A stretch of 64,000 nucleotides of DNA from Mitsuaria sp. PDC51 (GCF_900113225.1 NZ_FOZE01000002.1:1054001-1118000); one strand, 5' to 3'; shown: positions 25,842-34,853, numbered from the stretch's first letter. Numbers and translations are program-made. Notes: generated by a model not told the origin, from the letters alone.

Positions 25842-26314
25842 AGACGCTGTTCAAGGCCCTGTTGATCTTCGGTTTCGTCCTGGTCGGCGTGGCGACGCTG
25901 CTCGGCTGGGGCGCGGTCCACCTGCTGGGCGACGTGCCCGGCGTACACCTCACCATCGACGGCGACGACGTCATCTGGACCAGCCTGGACCTGGCCGATG
26001 CCTTCGGCGCCGGGCTGGGACTGATCATCGCCATCGGCGTGATGTGCCTGATCGTGCCGCTGCTGCTCCTGCTGGGCCTGGGCCTGCCGCTGCTGATCAT
26101 CGGAGCGCTGGTGCTGGCCGGGCTGGCGGCGCTGGTGGGGGTGGGCGCGATCGTCGGCTCGCCGCTGATCCTGATCGGCCTGGTCGTCTGGCTGCTGGTG
26201 CGCGACAAGCCGCGCAAGGCGCCGATGGCGCCGCCCGCCGCGCCGGTCGGCCCGGCCGCGCCCCACGTGTCCAACGGCCCCCATGCGCCCACCGAGCCGA
26301 CCCTGCACGCCTGA
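25838..26314 (+). CDS. Small polytopic membrane protein coupled to the LytS-type kinase
   Basis: A 158-residue protein with roughly four hydrophobic segments: one at residues 6-30, and a nearly continuous Leu/Ile/Gly-rich stretch at about 48-122, ending in a basic RDKPRK and a Pro/Ala tail. A short hydrophilic loop (DVPGVHLTIDGDDVIWTS) lies between the first two. I recognise no family. It begins inside the stop codon of the kinase gene (ATGA) and precedes the LytTR regulator, so it may be an accessory sensor or a target of this system; that is inferred from position only. Confidence 0.75.
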   Translation: MKTLFKALLIFGFVLVGVATLLGWGAVHLLGDVPGVHLTIDGDDVIWTSLDLADAFGAGLGLIIAIGVMCLIVPLLLLLGLGLPLLIIGALVLAGLAALVGVGAIVGSPLILIGLVVWLLVRDKPRKAPMAPPAAPVGPAAPHVSNGPHAPTEPTLHA

Positions 26315-26366
26315 GCCTTCCTTCCCGCCGGTCCGCGGACCGGCGCCTGCCCTAACATCGCCCCTC

Positions 26367-27194
26367 ATGAGCGACACCACCTCCGCCCCCCGCGCCGTCC
26401 TCGCCGACGATGAACGACTGATGCGCGAGCAGCTGCGCAGCCGCATCGCCGAGGTCTGGCCCGAGCTCCAGATCGTCGCCGAGGCCAAGAACGGCCTGGA
26501 GGCCGTCGAGCTGGTCAAGGAACACAAACCCGACCTGGTCTTCCTCGACATCCGCATGCCGGGGCTGACCGGCGTGGAAGCGGCCAAGCAGATCGCGCAG
26601 CTGCCCGACGACGACGAGTGGGCGCTGCCCGAGATCGTCTTCATCACCGCCTACGACCAGTACGCGGTCGAGGCCTTCGAGCAGGGCGTCTGCGACTACG
26701 TGCTCAAGCCCGCGGAACGCGACCGGCTGCAGGTCACCGTCGGACGCATCAAGAAGCGCCTGGCCCAGCGCAGCGGCGAGGCCGAACCCGAAGGCCCGGC
26801 CACCGGCACGCTGCAGCAGCTGCTGCACTCGCTGTCGGCGCGGGTGAACAACGCGGGAGGGGCGCCGAAGTATCTGCAGTGGATTCAGGCGTCGGTCGGC
26901 CAGACCATTCAGATGATCCCGGTGGAGGACGTGCTGTTCTTCATCAGCGACGAGAAATACACCCGCGTCCAGACGCCCACCGTCGAGGCGCTGATCCGCA
27001 AGCCGATCAAGGAACTGGTCGAGGAACTCGACCCGCAACTGTTCTGGCAGATCCATCGCTCGACGCTGGTCAACGTGAAAGCCATCAACGGCATCAGCCG
27101 CGACTTCCGCGGCCGCCAGCTCGTGGGGGTTCGAGGCCTCGACGAAAAACTCGAGGTGAGCCGCTCCTACACCCACCTCTTCAAAGGCATGTGA
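26367..27194 (+). CDS. LytTR family response regulator
   Basis: A 275-residue regulator. The receiver domain shows ADDERLMRE, VFLDIRMPGLTG with the phospho-accepting aspartate, ITAYDQYA and LKPAE. The LytTR DNA-binding domain begins near residue 165 (IQMIPVEDVLFFISDEKYTRVQT) and includes FWQIHRSTLVNVKAI. It is the cognate partner of the LytS-type kinase two genes upstream. The start is set at ATG 26367 by the receiver domain; no ribosome site is visible, so leaderless or coupled translation is possible. Its stop codon lies within the left arm of a long palindrome. Confidence 0.92.
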   Translation: MSDTTSAPRAVLADDERLMREQLRSRIAEVWPELQIVAEAKNGLEAVELVKEHKPDLVFLDIRMPGLTGVEAAKQIAQLPDDDEWALPEIVFITAYDQYAVEAFEQGVCDYVLKPAERDRLQVTVGRIKKRLAQRSGEAEPEGPATGTLQQLLHSLSARVNNAGGAPKYLQWIQASVGQTIQMIPVEDVLFFISDEKYTRVQTPTVEALIRKPIKELVEELDPQLFWQIHRSTLVNVKAINGISRDFRGRQLVGVRGLDEKLEVSRSYTHLFKGM

Positions 27195-27298
27195 CGCGGC
27201 TGCGAGTCGGGTGCCGGGCGGTGTTGCAAATCCTCGCCATAGCGCTGCTATGGCTGCGGTTTGCGCCTAGCCCGGCGCCCGACTCGCAACCGCGTCAC
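27191..27298. repeat. Long imperfect palindrome between convergent genes
   Basis: Outer arms of 29 bases (27191-27219 and 27270-27298) match with only two mismatches. Inside, a second stem pairs around CCATAGC (27237-27243) and GCTATGG (27247-27253) with flanking GCAAA/TTTGC. The whole 108-base element could form one extended hairpin. It includes the stop codon of the LytTR gene and ends 23 bases before the stop of the convergent membrane-protein gene. There is no terminal T-run. It may act as a bidirectional terminator, or be a dispersed extragenic palindrome. Confidence 0.85.
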
Positions 27299-27321
27299 TC
27301 GTGGCAGGCATCCCTGGGGAA

Positions 27322-29982
27322 TTAGCGAGGGGGAGCTTTGAGCTTGACGCCAGCAGCCTTCATCGCACGGCGAACCTCGGGGGCACCCTCGAAGTCGGAA
27401 TCCATGTCGGGCTGCACCGTCTCGAGGCCGTGGCTGGAGTCAAGGTCGCCAGGGCCGCCGGGGCGACGCGAAGGCGTGCGAAGGCCAAGGCCCAGCGCCA
27501 TCAGCGCGTAGAAGAGGAACGCAATCCGCGGGGCATCGATCAGGCTGTCGAAGAGACCGACGATCACGAAGGCCGAGAGGCCGCCCACGACGGCGGGTGA
27601 CAGCGGATGGCGGCGACCCGCACCGAAGGTGCAGCGCCACAGCACCGTCACCAGCAGGCTGCTCCACAGCGCCAGGCCGAACAGGCCCTGCTCGAACAGC
27701 ACATGCAAGGGCAGGCTCTTCATGTGGAACGGCATGTGGTTGCGGTCGCTGGTGAAGTACCAGCGCGCCAGGCCCTCGCTGAAGTCGCCGTTGCGCAGCA
27801 GCGGTCCGTGCACGCTGTCCGCGATCGACACCGACGCAATCTCGAGCACGCCACCCCGCCAGTTCTGCGTGACCGAGGCCACCAGCCGTCGCGGCGCCCA
27901 GAGCGAACCGCCGAAGTCCGGCGGCACATGACCCAGCTTCAGCTGCACCGGCTGCCAGGCGCCGCCCAGCGGCTCGACATCCGCCTCGCGGTCCACGCAG
28001 CGCAGCGGATAGAGCAGGAACTTCTCGCAGACCTCGACCCGCAGCCGGGTCTTGAACTGGGTTCGCAGGGTCACCGTCGCGGCCACCTCGCCCGCCACCG
28101 ACGGCACGCGCTGGCTGAGACGGAACATCTCACCGTTGCCCATCATGTGCAGGCCGCTGGTCAGCGTGACGGTCGGTCGCGGTGACGGCTCCGCACCCGG
28201 CAACCCCACGGCCAACCCGTCCTCGCGCGCCGGGTTCCACCGGTAGTCGCCGACACGCTCGTCGAAGGGGCCGCCATTGGCGAAGCTCGCCGGGAAACGG
28301 CCGCTGCCCTTGCCGAGCAGCCATTCGTCCATGGTCTTGAGCAGGTCCAGGCCGATGCGCCAGTGCTCGAGGCGACCCTCGAAGTCCTGCTGCCCCGTCG
28401 ACATCCGCTGGCCGATGTACGCGCCCCCGCCCAGCGCCGCGACCACCGCGCAGGCCAGCAGGCAGCCGGTCCACACCAGCCCCCGGATGCGCCAGCCGAC
28501 GCTGCGCAGGTCGGCGCCGACACGCGGCGACCATTGCGTCGAGATCCATGCGATCGCCAGCACGGCCAGCACCGCCGCGACCGGCCCCAGTCCGCGACCG
28601 CCGCCCCAGTGCGCCGCGACCAGGCCGGCGCCCGCCAGCGTGGCCATCCACACCACCGCGAACGCGAAGGCCTGCGCAGGCTGCGTCAGCCCGCCGCGCC
28701 ACAGCCAGCCCAATCCCAGGCCCAGTAGCACCACGGCGCCGTCGATGAGGTAGGCGCCCTTGGGCACGAGGTCGATCAGCAGCCCGCCGCCAAGCGCCAG
28801 CAGCAGCGCCGGCAGTGGCGACAGCATCAGCAGCGCCCGCTGCTGTCCGCGCGGCCAGGAGGCGCGCGAGGCCGGCATCGCCAGCAGCACCGCGACGCTG
28901 CCCGCGAGCGCGAGCAGGGCCCGATACCCGCCAGCGCCGAACAGCACCCAGGCCGCCAGCGCGGTGCCCCCGATCACGCCGGCGGACCAGCCCAGCGGCA
29001 CGGGGCCACCGGTCGCCGCCAGGCTGCCGGGCAACGATCCTTCCTGCCGCGCCGCCGCCAGGGTCTCGCGGCGCTGCACCGCCCACAGCAGCGCGCACAG
29101 CGCCATGCCCAGCGGCACCGCCAGGTAGACGCCGCGCGAGAAGGTCGTCAGCGAGGCGTAGAAGGCCAGCAGCAGCACCGCCAGCGCGCCGAGGAAGCGC
29201 AGCGGGCGGCGCTCCCGCATCGCCCACAGCAGCGCGAACGGCAGGCTCAGCGCGAGCGCGCCGTCCAGCGACGCGCCGCCGACATTCATCTCCCAGAATA
29301 GCGAGGTGGTCCGGTAGTCGGTCGAGAAGTCCAGCAGCCCGGTGTAGACCCAGCGCTCCCACAGCGCGCCCAGCGAGGTGCTCAGCAGCACCAGCACCCA
29401 GGCCGCGCGGGACAGGCGCTGCACCGACGAGGGCCGCAGGTCGGACGCCTTCTGCCACAGCGGCAGCAACAGCAGCACCAGGAAGAAGCTCTTGCCCGCG
29501 CGCAGGCTGTTCATCGGCTCCTGGAAGCCCTGCCAGAAGCCGGACTGCACGCCGCCGGCATGCACGAAGCCGCGCCACACCGCGATGAATGCCGACAGCG
29601 CGAAGACCGCCATCAGCACCCGCACCGCGGCGCGCCAGCGCAGCGTGCGGTAGCGCCACGGCACCGGCTGGTGCGCGGGCGCCGTCAGCGCGAGCGCCGC
29701 GTAACCGCCCGCCGCCACGGCAAGCACGACCAGGTCCAGCTCCTCGAAGGTGATCCAGCCGGTCCAGGGCGCGAAGCCGATCGCCGGCATCAGCGCCGGC
29801 ACGAGGAAGGGCAGCGCGCGCCAGCCAAAGAAGCTGGCGACGGCCAGAGCCGTCCACAGGGCGACGGCCGCAGCCGGTTCGATGGGGTAATGACGCGCGA
29901 GCCACAGCCCGGCGACGGCGCAGGCGGCGCCCGCCGCCAGCGTGGCCAGGGCCGGCAGGCGCCGGGGTAGGACGAAGTTCAT
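27322..29982 (-). CDS. O-antigen ligase-like polytopic membrane protein
   Basis: An 886-residue protein with about a dozen or more transmembrane helices. The motif TTFSRGVYLAVPLG near residue 280 and the C-terminal HVLFEQGLFGLALW stretch match the O-antigen ligase/Wzy-like family. Between them, about residues 615-775, a non-hydrophobic, beta-rich domain (VTLRTQFKTRLRVEVCEK, LEIASVSIADSVHGPLLRNGDFS) looks like an inserted extracytoplasmic carbohydrate-binding-type module. The ATG at 29982 overlaps the stop of the YhhN gene (ATGA). No surface-polysaccharide genes are nearby, so its glycan is unknown and the family call is moderate. Confidence 0.65.
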   Translation of the reverse strand: MNFVLPRRLPALATLAAGAACAVAGLWLARHYPIEPAAAVALWTALAVASFFGWRALPFLVPALMPAIGFAPWTGWITFEELDLVVLAVAAGGYAALALTAPAHQPVPWRYRTLRWRAAVRVLMAVFALSAFIAVWRGFVHAGGVQSGFWQGFQEPMNSLRAGKSFFLVLLLLPLWQKASDLRPSSVQRLSRAAWVLVLLSTSLGALWERWVYTGLLDFSTDYRTTSLFWEMNVGGASLDGALALSLPFALLWAMRERRPLRFLGALAVLLLAFYASLTTFSRGVYLAVPLGMALCALLWAVQRRETLAAARQEGSLPGSLAATGGPVPLGWSAGVIGGTALAAWVLFGAGGYRALLALAGSVAVLLAMPASRASWPRGQQRALLMLSPLPALLLALGGGLLIDLVPKGAYLIDGAVVLLGLGLGWLWRGGLTQPAQAFAFAVVWMATLAGAGLVAAHWGGGRGLGPVAAVLAVLAIAWISTQWSPRVGADLRSVGWRIRGLVWTGCLLACAVVAALGGGAYIGQRMSTGQQDFEGRLEHWRIGLDLLKTMDEWLLGKGSGRFPASFANGGPFDERVGDYRWNPAREDGLAVGLPGAEPSPRPTVTLTSGLHMMGNGEMFRLSQRVPSVAGEVAATVTLRTQFKTRLRVEVCEKFLLYPLRCVDREADVEPLGGAWQPVQLKLGHVPPDFGGSLWAPRRLVASVTQNWRGGVLEIASVSIADSVHGPLLRNGDFSEGLARWYFTSDRNHMPFHMKSLPLHVLFEQGLFGLALWSSLLVTVLWRCTFGAGRRHPLSPAVVGGLSAFVIVGLFDSLIDAPRIAFLFYALMALGLGLRTPSRRPGGPGDLDSSHGLETVQPDMDSDFEGAPEVRRAMKAAGVKLKAPPR

Positions 29983-30677
29983 GCGCGCGCCCGTCCCAGG
30001 CTGCTGGCGATGCACCACTGCGCCGGCCAGTAGCTGGCGAGCACCCAGAAGCTGGCCATGTCCAGCGGGCCGGCGAACTTGTTGATCGCCAGCATCGCGT
30101 CGGACAGCACGAACAGCGTGCCGCCCCAGGCGGCCCAGCGGGCCAGCGGCTCGTCGGACTGCCCGACGCTGCCGCGCCACCAGGCCCAGGCCTGCGCCGC
30201 CATGGTCGCCAGGCAGACCACGTAGACCACCACCGGCACCTGCAGCGCGGCCGGGATGCTGGACCAGAGCCGCCCCAGCACCATCGCCGCGATGAGGCCG
30301 AACATCAGGAAGGGCCAGCGCACCGCGCCCAGCCGCTTGCGGGTGCAGAAGCCGACGACGTAGCAGACGTGCGCCGCGAGGAAGCTCACCAGCCCGGGCA
30401 GGAAACCCTGCTCCGGCCAGAGCAAGGCGACGTCACCCGCCAGCGAGCACAGCAGGCCGGCCCGCAGCCACCGCGCCAGGCGCGGCTGCTGCGCGCCCCG
30501 CCCCCAGGCGTACAGCAGGATGAGGACGGTCGTCAGCGGCTTGAAGACGAAGGCCAGCGCCGGCGGCAGCTCGGGCGGCTGGGACAGCGCAAGGATGGCG
30601 ACGGCCGCGCTGAGCAAGGTCAGCAACGGCAGTGCGACACCCATCCGGGAGGCGGGCTTGGCGGCGGAGGCGGTCAT
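29979..30677 (-). CDS. YhhN family membrane protein (lysoplasmalogenase-like)
   Basis: A 232-residue protein with about eight transmembrane helices. Family features include KPLTTVLILLYAW, SLAGDVALLWP, LVSFLAAHVCYVVGF and GGTLFVLSDAMLAINKF, with the conserved acidic residues inside helices. Animal TMEM86 members hydrolyse lysoplasmalogens; bacterial function is largely unproven. The stop codon overlaps the start of the O-antigen-ligase-like gene, so the two are expressed together and may both act on envelope lipids or glycans, which is inference. Confidence 0.85.
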   Translation of the reverse strand: MTASAAKPASRMGVALPLLTLLSAAVAILALSQPPELPPALAFVFKPLTTVLILLYAWGRGAQQPRLARWLRAGLLCSLAGDVALLWPEQGFLPGLVSFLAAHVCYVVGFCTRKRLGAVRWPFLMFGLIAAMVLGRLWSSIPAALQVPVVVYVVCLATMAAQAWAWWRGSVGQSDEPLARWAAWGGTLFVLSDAMLAINKFAGPLDMASFWVLASYWPAQWCIASSLGRARA

Positions 30678-30828
30678 GCGGCCGCATTCTGCCGTTTGCC
30701 GATGGCGTCCATCCCCCTGGACCCGGTGACATGGCAGACCTTACAGGTCGGTCGCCGGCAGGGGCGACAGCAAGGACGATGACGACGGCGAGGGCGGGAG
30801 AGAGGACGGCATGGACGCGCACCGCCGG

Positions 30829-31392
30829 TCAGAGGTAGCCGCTCCGGCGGTCGAGCGCCTGCATGCGTTCATGCAGCGAGGCCTCGGGGACCTGGAACTT
30901 GTTGGCCAGCTTGCGGGCGCTGAGCATGCCGTGATCCATCAACCGGTAGATCGCGACCTCCGGCATCAGCAGGTCCAGCGCGAAGTGGTGGGCCTCCTGC
31001 TCGATGCGTCGCGGGCAGCAGGTGGACAGCGTGACCAGCGTCTCCGGCGGCACCGGTCCGTGTCCCAGCAGGTGGTGGCCCAGCGCGTGCGCCAGCACGA
31101 TGCGCCGCCGCGCCGCGTCCTCGCCCAGGTTGACCTCGATCACCGGCCGTTCGTCGAGGTAGAGCAGGCGGCCGCGATACGGGTACAGCGGTTCCTGCGC
31201 GCCGCCGCGGGCGCGCACCTCCACGCCGGCGCCCTCGGCCAGGTCCTGCGCGCTCACCGGCAGCGTGGCGGGATGCCAATGGGCCTGGCGCAGTTCATCG
31301 GCAATCGTGCCGATGAGGCGGTGGCGGGCGGCGGCCTCCTCGGGCGGCAGCGCGTCGCTGAAGCGCGACTTGGGGAAGGGGGCGGCGGACAT
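30829..31392 (-). CDS. ImmA/IrrE-like protein lacking the catalytic glutamate
   Basis: A 187-residue protein with the ImmA/IrrE-type fold. The zinc-binding helix reads HALGHHLLGH (His102 to His106), where the usual HELGH has glutamate at position 103; here it is alanine, read directly from codons at 31075-31089. The later RIEQEAHHFALDLLMPE motif, which supplies the third zinc ligand, is retained. Zinc may therefore bind without normal proteolysis. The C-terminal part (MLSARKLANKFQVPEASLHERMQAL) resembles the helix-turn-helix-like end of the family. No adjacent antitoxin or repressor gene is visible. Confidence 0.8.
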   Translation of the reverse strand: MSAAPFPKSRFSDALPPEEAAARHRLIGTIADELRQAHWHPATLPVSAQDLAEGAGVEVRARGGAQEPLYPYRGRLLYLDERPVIEVNLGEDAARRRIVLAHALGHHLLGHGPVPPETLVTLSTCCPRRIEQEAHHFALDLLMPEVAIYRLMDHGMLSARKLANKFQVPEASLHERMQALDRRSGYL

Positions 31393-31518
31393 CGGGTCTC
31401 CTCGGCGGGCGCAGAGGGACCGGATGCTAGGAAGGCGGACAGGGCCTCGTAATGACCCGAACCAGTAAGAATCCTGCGCTTGCGCCCCCGCACCCGTGGG
31501 TCGGGTGACCGGGGTTGC

Positions 31519-33585
31519 TCAGCGCTCGTCCTTGGCCGCCTGCGCCTGCCGGGCCGCGGTCTCGGCGGCCTTGGCGGCCAGCTGCTCGCGCATGCGCTTG
31601 AGCTTCTCCCGCGGGTCTTCCTTGATGCCGCTCTCGTTGAGCTTCATCTCCGCGATGAAGCGCGAGGGCACGCCCACCACCGTCTCGCGGTTCTTCTTGC
31701 GCCGCCGCAGCGTGGACACCGCCAGCGTGCGCCGCGCCCGCGTGATGCCGACGTACATCAGCCGGCGCTCCTCCTCGACGCGCTGCGGCGTGAGGTCCTC
31801 GTTCTCGGCCTTGAAGGGCAGCAGACCCTCGTTGACGCCGGCCAGCAGCACGTGCGGCCATTCCAGACCCTTGGAGGCATGCAGCGTCGTCAGCACGACC
31901 TGGTCCTGCTCCTCCTGGCGCTCGGCCAGCGACAGGATGACGCTGATCGTCTGCGCCACCTCGAGCAGCGACTGGCGCGGGCTCTCCGTGGTGATGCCGC
32001 CGTCGGTGGTGATCTCGCCGCCACAGCGCTTGGCGACCCAGTCGACGAAGTCCAGCACGTTGCCCCAGCGGGCCTGCGCCACCTTCTCGTTGTCCTCCTG
32101 GTCGACCAGGTACTGCTCGTAGCCGATGTCCTTGAGCCACTCCATCATCAGCGCCTTGCCCTCCTCGCCGCCGACGGCGTGACGGGCGCGGTACTCCAGG
32201 TCGACGACATAGCGGCCGAATTCATGCAGCCCGTGCAGCGCCTTGCTCGACAGCGTCGCCTTGAGCGACTCGGCGAACAGCGACTCGAACATCGACAGCT
32301 TCCACTTCGCCGAGAAGTCGCTCAGGTGACCCAGCGTCTGGTGGCCGATGCCGCGCTTGGGCGTGGTCACCGCGCGCAGGAACGCGGGGTCGTCGTCCTG
32401 GTTGACGAGCAGCCGCAGCCACGCGCACAGGTCCTTGATCTCGGTGCGGTCGAAGAAGCTCTGGCCGCCGGAGACCTTGTAGGGGATCTCGGCGCGGCGC
32501 AGCGCCTGCTCGAAGATGCGCGCCTGGTGGTTGGCGCGGTACAGGATCGCGAAGTCGGAGAACTTCGTCGTCGGATGGTTGGCGCGGATCGACTGGATGC
32601 GCGCGACGGCGCGCTCGGCCTCGTGTTCCTCGCCATCGGCCTCGATCAGCGTGATGGGGTCGCCCTCGCCGAACTCGCTCCACAGCGTCTTGGGGAACAG
32701 CTTCGGATTGCCGCCGATCACGTTGTTGGCCGCGCGCAGGATCGCGCTGGTGGAGCGGTAGTTCTGCTCCAGCGGGATCACCTTGAGCTGCGGGAAATCG
32801 ACCGGCAGCTTCTTGAGGTTCTCGATGGTGGCGCCGCGCCAGCCGTAGATGGACTGGTCGTCGTCGCCCACGGCGGTGAACATCGCGCGCTCGCCCACCA
32901 GGCACTTCAGCAGCTCGTACTGGACCGCGTTGGTGTCCTGGTATTCATCGACCAGCACATAGCGCAGCGTCTCCTGCCACTTGCCGCGCGCTTCCTCGTT
33001 GGTCTGCAGCAGCTTGAGGGGCATGCCGATCAGGTCATCGAAGTCCACCGCCTGGTAGGCGGTCAGCCGTTCCTGGTAGCGCTGCATGACGACGGCGGCG
33101 GCGCGCTCCATATCGTCCTTGGCGTAGGCCAGCGCCTGCTGCGGGCTGAGGTTCTGGTTCTTCCACAGCGAGATCGTCCACTGCCAGGACTTGGCCGTCG
33201 CCGCGTCGGTGGTGCCGCCCGCGTCGCGGAGCACGGACAGCACGTCGTCCGAGTCCAGGATCGAGAACTGCTCCTTGAGCCCGAGGTGCCGCCCGTCCTC
33301 GCGCAGGATGCGCACGCCCAGCGAGTGGAAGGTCGAGATCACCAGCTCCGAACCCGCCTTGTTGCCCACCAGGTGCCGGGCGCGCTCGCGCATCTCCTGC
33401 GACGCCTTGTTGGTGAAGGTGATCGCGGCGATGTTCTTCGGCCGGTAGCCCTCGGACATCAGCTTGGCGATCTTCTGCGTGATCACGCTGGTCTTGCCCG
33501 ACCCCGCGCCCGCGATCACCAGGCAGGGCCCCGCCAGGTGATGCACGGCCGCGAGCTGGGCCGGATTGAGCGTGGTCTTGGACAT
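31519..33585 (-). CDS. rep: ATP-dependent DNA helicase Rep
   Basis: A 688-residue superfamily 1 3'-5' helicase that restarts and clears stalled replication forks. Visible motifs: GAGSGKTSV (Walker A, residues about 22-30), TFTNKASQEM (Ia), VDEYQDTN (II), VGDDDQSIYGWRGA (III), LEQNYRS (IV), TLHASKGLEWPHV (V) and EERRLMYVGITRARR (VI). Length agrees with E. coli Rep (673). The start is the ATG at 33585, immediately before the conserved LNPAQLAAVHH; an upstream in-frame ATG at 33693 would overlap the divergent DUF1304 gene. Confidence 0.95.
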   Translation of the reverse strand: MSKTTLNPAQLAAVHHLAGPCLVIAGAGSGKTSVITQKIAKLMSEGYRPKNIAAITFTNKASQEMRERARHLVGNKAGSELVISTFHSLGVRILREDGRHLGLKEQFSILDSDDVLSVLRDAGGTTDAATAKSWQWTISLWKNQNLSPQQALAYAKDDMERAAAVVMQRYQERLTAYQAVDFDDLIGMPLKLLQTNEEARGKWQETLRYVLVDEYQDTNAVQYELLKCLVGERAMFTAVGDDDQSIYGWRGATIENLKKLPVDFPQLKVIPLEQNYRSTSAILRAANNVIGGNPKLFPKTLWSEFGEGDPITLIEADGEEHEAERAVARIQSIRANHPTTKFSDFAILYRANHQARIFEQALRRAEIPYKVSGGQSFFDRTEIKDLCAWLRLLVNQDDDPAFLRAVTTPKRGIGHQTLGHLSDFSAKWKLSMFESLFAESLKATLSSKALHGLHEFGRYVVDLEYRARHAVGGEEGKALMMEWLKDIGYEQYLVDQEDNEKVAQARWGNVLDFVDWVAKRCGGEITTDGGITTESPRQSLLEVAQTISVILSLAERQEEQDQVVLTTLHASKGLEWPHVLLAGVNEGLLPFKAENEDLTPQRVEEERRLMYVGITRARRTLAVSTLRRRKKNRETVVGVPSRFIAEMKLNESGIKEDPREKLKRMREQLAAKAAETAARQAQAAKDER

Positions 33586-33649
33586 GGAACGTGCGGGACA
33601 GGGAACTGCGGGCGGGCCAGGGATGATAGCGGGACGTAAAGTGCGAACC

Positions 33650-34006
33650 ATGAACACAGCCGCCAACATCGTCGTCGCGCTCGTCGCGCTCATCCACGTC
33701 TACATCCTCGTGCTGGAGATGTTTCTCTGGACCACGCCCACCGGCCGCAAGGCTTTCGGGCTGACGCCCGAATTCGCCCAGGCCAGCAAGGTGCTGGCCG
33801 CCAACCAGGGCCTCTACAACGGCTTCCTGGCCGCGGGCCTGATCTGGGGGCTGGTGCTGGGCGCCGCGGGCGGTCCGGTGAAGGTCTTCTTCCTGGCCTG
33901 CGTGCTGGTGGCCGGGCTCTACGGCGCCGCGACGGCCAGCCGCAAGATCCTCTTCATCCAGGCGCTGCCGGCCGCCATCGGCCTGGCCCTGCTGCTCCTG
34001 GGCTGA
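33650..34006 (+). CDS. DUF1304 family small membrane protein
   Basis: A 118-residue protein with four transmembrane helices. The opening IVVALVALIHVYILVLEMFLWTTPTGRKAFGL and the ANQGLYNGFLAAGL segment are hallmarks of DUF1304 proteins, whose function is not known. It is divergent from rep, with only 64 bases between starts, and convergent with the solute-binding-protein gene 16 bases downstream. It appears to be monocistronic. Confidence 0.9.
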   Translation: MNTAANIVVALVALIHVYILVLEMFLWTTPTGRKAFGLTPEFAQASKVLAANQGLYNGFLAAGLIWGLVLGAAGGPVKVFFLACVLVAGLYGAATASRKILFIQALPAAIGLALLLLG

Positions 34007-34022
34007 ACGGGCGGCGCGCCGC

Positions 34023-34853
34023 TCACTCGGGCAGCGCGACGCCGCGTCGCGCGGCCATCTGCTGCAGCTCGCCGCTGGCGCGCAGGCGCTGCATGCCGGC
34101 GTCGACCAGCGCGAGCCAGGACTCGCCCGCCGGCTCGCGGCTGAACGCGAAGTGCCCCTTGAGCTGCGCGAACGGCGGGGCGCAGAGAGCGACCTGCTCG
34201 CCCAGGCCCAGTTCCTGGATCACCGGCTCCGAATTGCGCTGATTGGCGGCGATCAGGTCCAGGCGGCCCACTTGCAGCATGCGCAGCGCGGTGGCCAGGT
34301 CGCGCACGACGGTGACGCTGAGCGCGGCGCGCGACTGCTCGAAGCGCTCGCCGTAGACCCAGCCCTGCACCGCGCCGATGCTCAGGCGCTGCAGCGCCTG
34401 GAAGTCGCCCCACCACAGGCCCTCCTCGCGCCGGCGCGCGTAGAAGACCAGCGCGTCCTCGTAGAAGGCCTGGCGCGAGAAACGCATCAGCCGCTCGCGC
34501 TCCGGGGTCCGGTAGGGACCGACCAGGACCTGCGCCGGGCCGTGCTCGATCATCGACTGCGCCCGCAGCCAGGGATAGAACTCGTAGCGCGGCGTGTGGC
34601 CGGCGGGAATCAGAATCGCGTCGAGCAGGTCCACCGCCAGGCCGAACGGCTTGGCGCCGTCCGCGCCGGGCTCGAAGAGCCGGGCGAAGGTGGTGCCCAC
34701 GATCCGCACCAGGCCCGATCGCGGCCGGGCTGGCACGGCGTTGAAGGCCGGGCTGCCGCTCGTCAGGGGCTCGGCCCGGACGGCCCCGCACCCGGCCAGG
34801 GTCGCGGCGCCGAGCGCGGCATGGCGGAGCAGTTGGCGGCGGAGGGCGTCCAT
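34023..34853 (-). CDS. Extracytoplasmic solute-binding protein (family 3 type), possible lipoprotein
   Basis: A 276-residue exported protein. The N-terminus has LAGC near residue 22, a plausible lipobox, followed by an alternative signal-peptidase I site after VRA. The mature part has the two-lobed family 3 solute-binding pattern: AVDLLDAILIPAGHTPRYEFYPW, LVGPYRTPERERLMRFS, then IGAVQGWVYGERFEQS and a C-terminal GMQRLRASGELQQM. No transporter permease or ATPase genes lie nearby, so it may serve in sensing or feed an unlinked transporter. Confidence 0.82.
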   Translation of the reverse strand: MDALRRQLLRHAALGAATLAGCGAVRAEPLTSGSPAFNAVPARPRSGLVRIVGTTFARLFEPGADGAKPFGLAVDLLDAILIPAGHTPRYEFYPWLRAQSMIEHGPAQVLVGPYRTPERERLMRFSRQAFYEDALVFYARRREEGLWWGDFQALQRLSIGAVQGWVYGERFEQSRAALSVTVVRDLATALRMLQVGRLDLIAANQRNSEPVIQELGLGEQVALCAPPFAQLKGHFAFSREPAGESWLALVDAGMQRLRASGELQQMAARRGVALPE

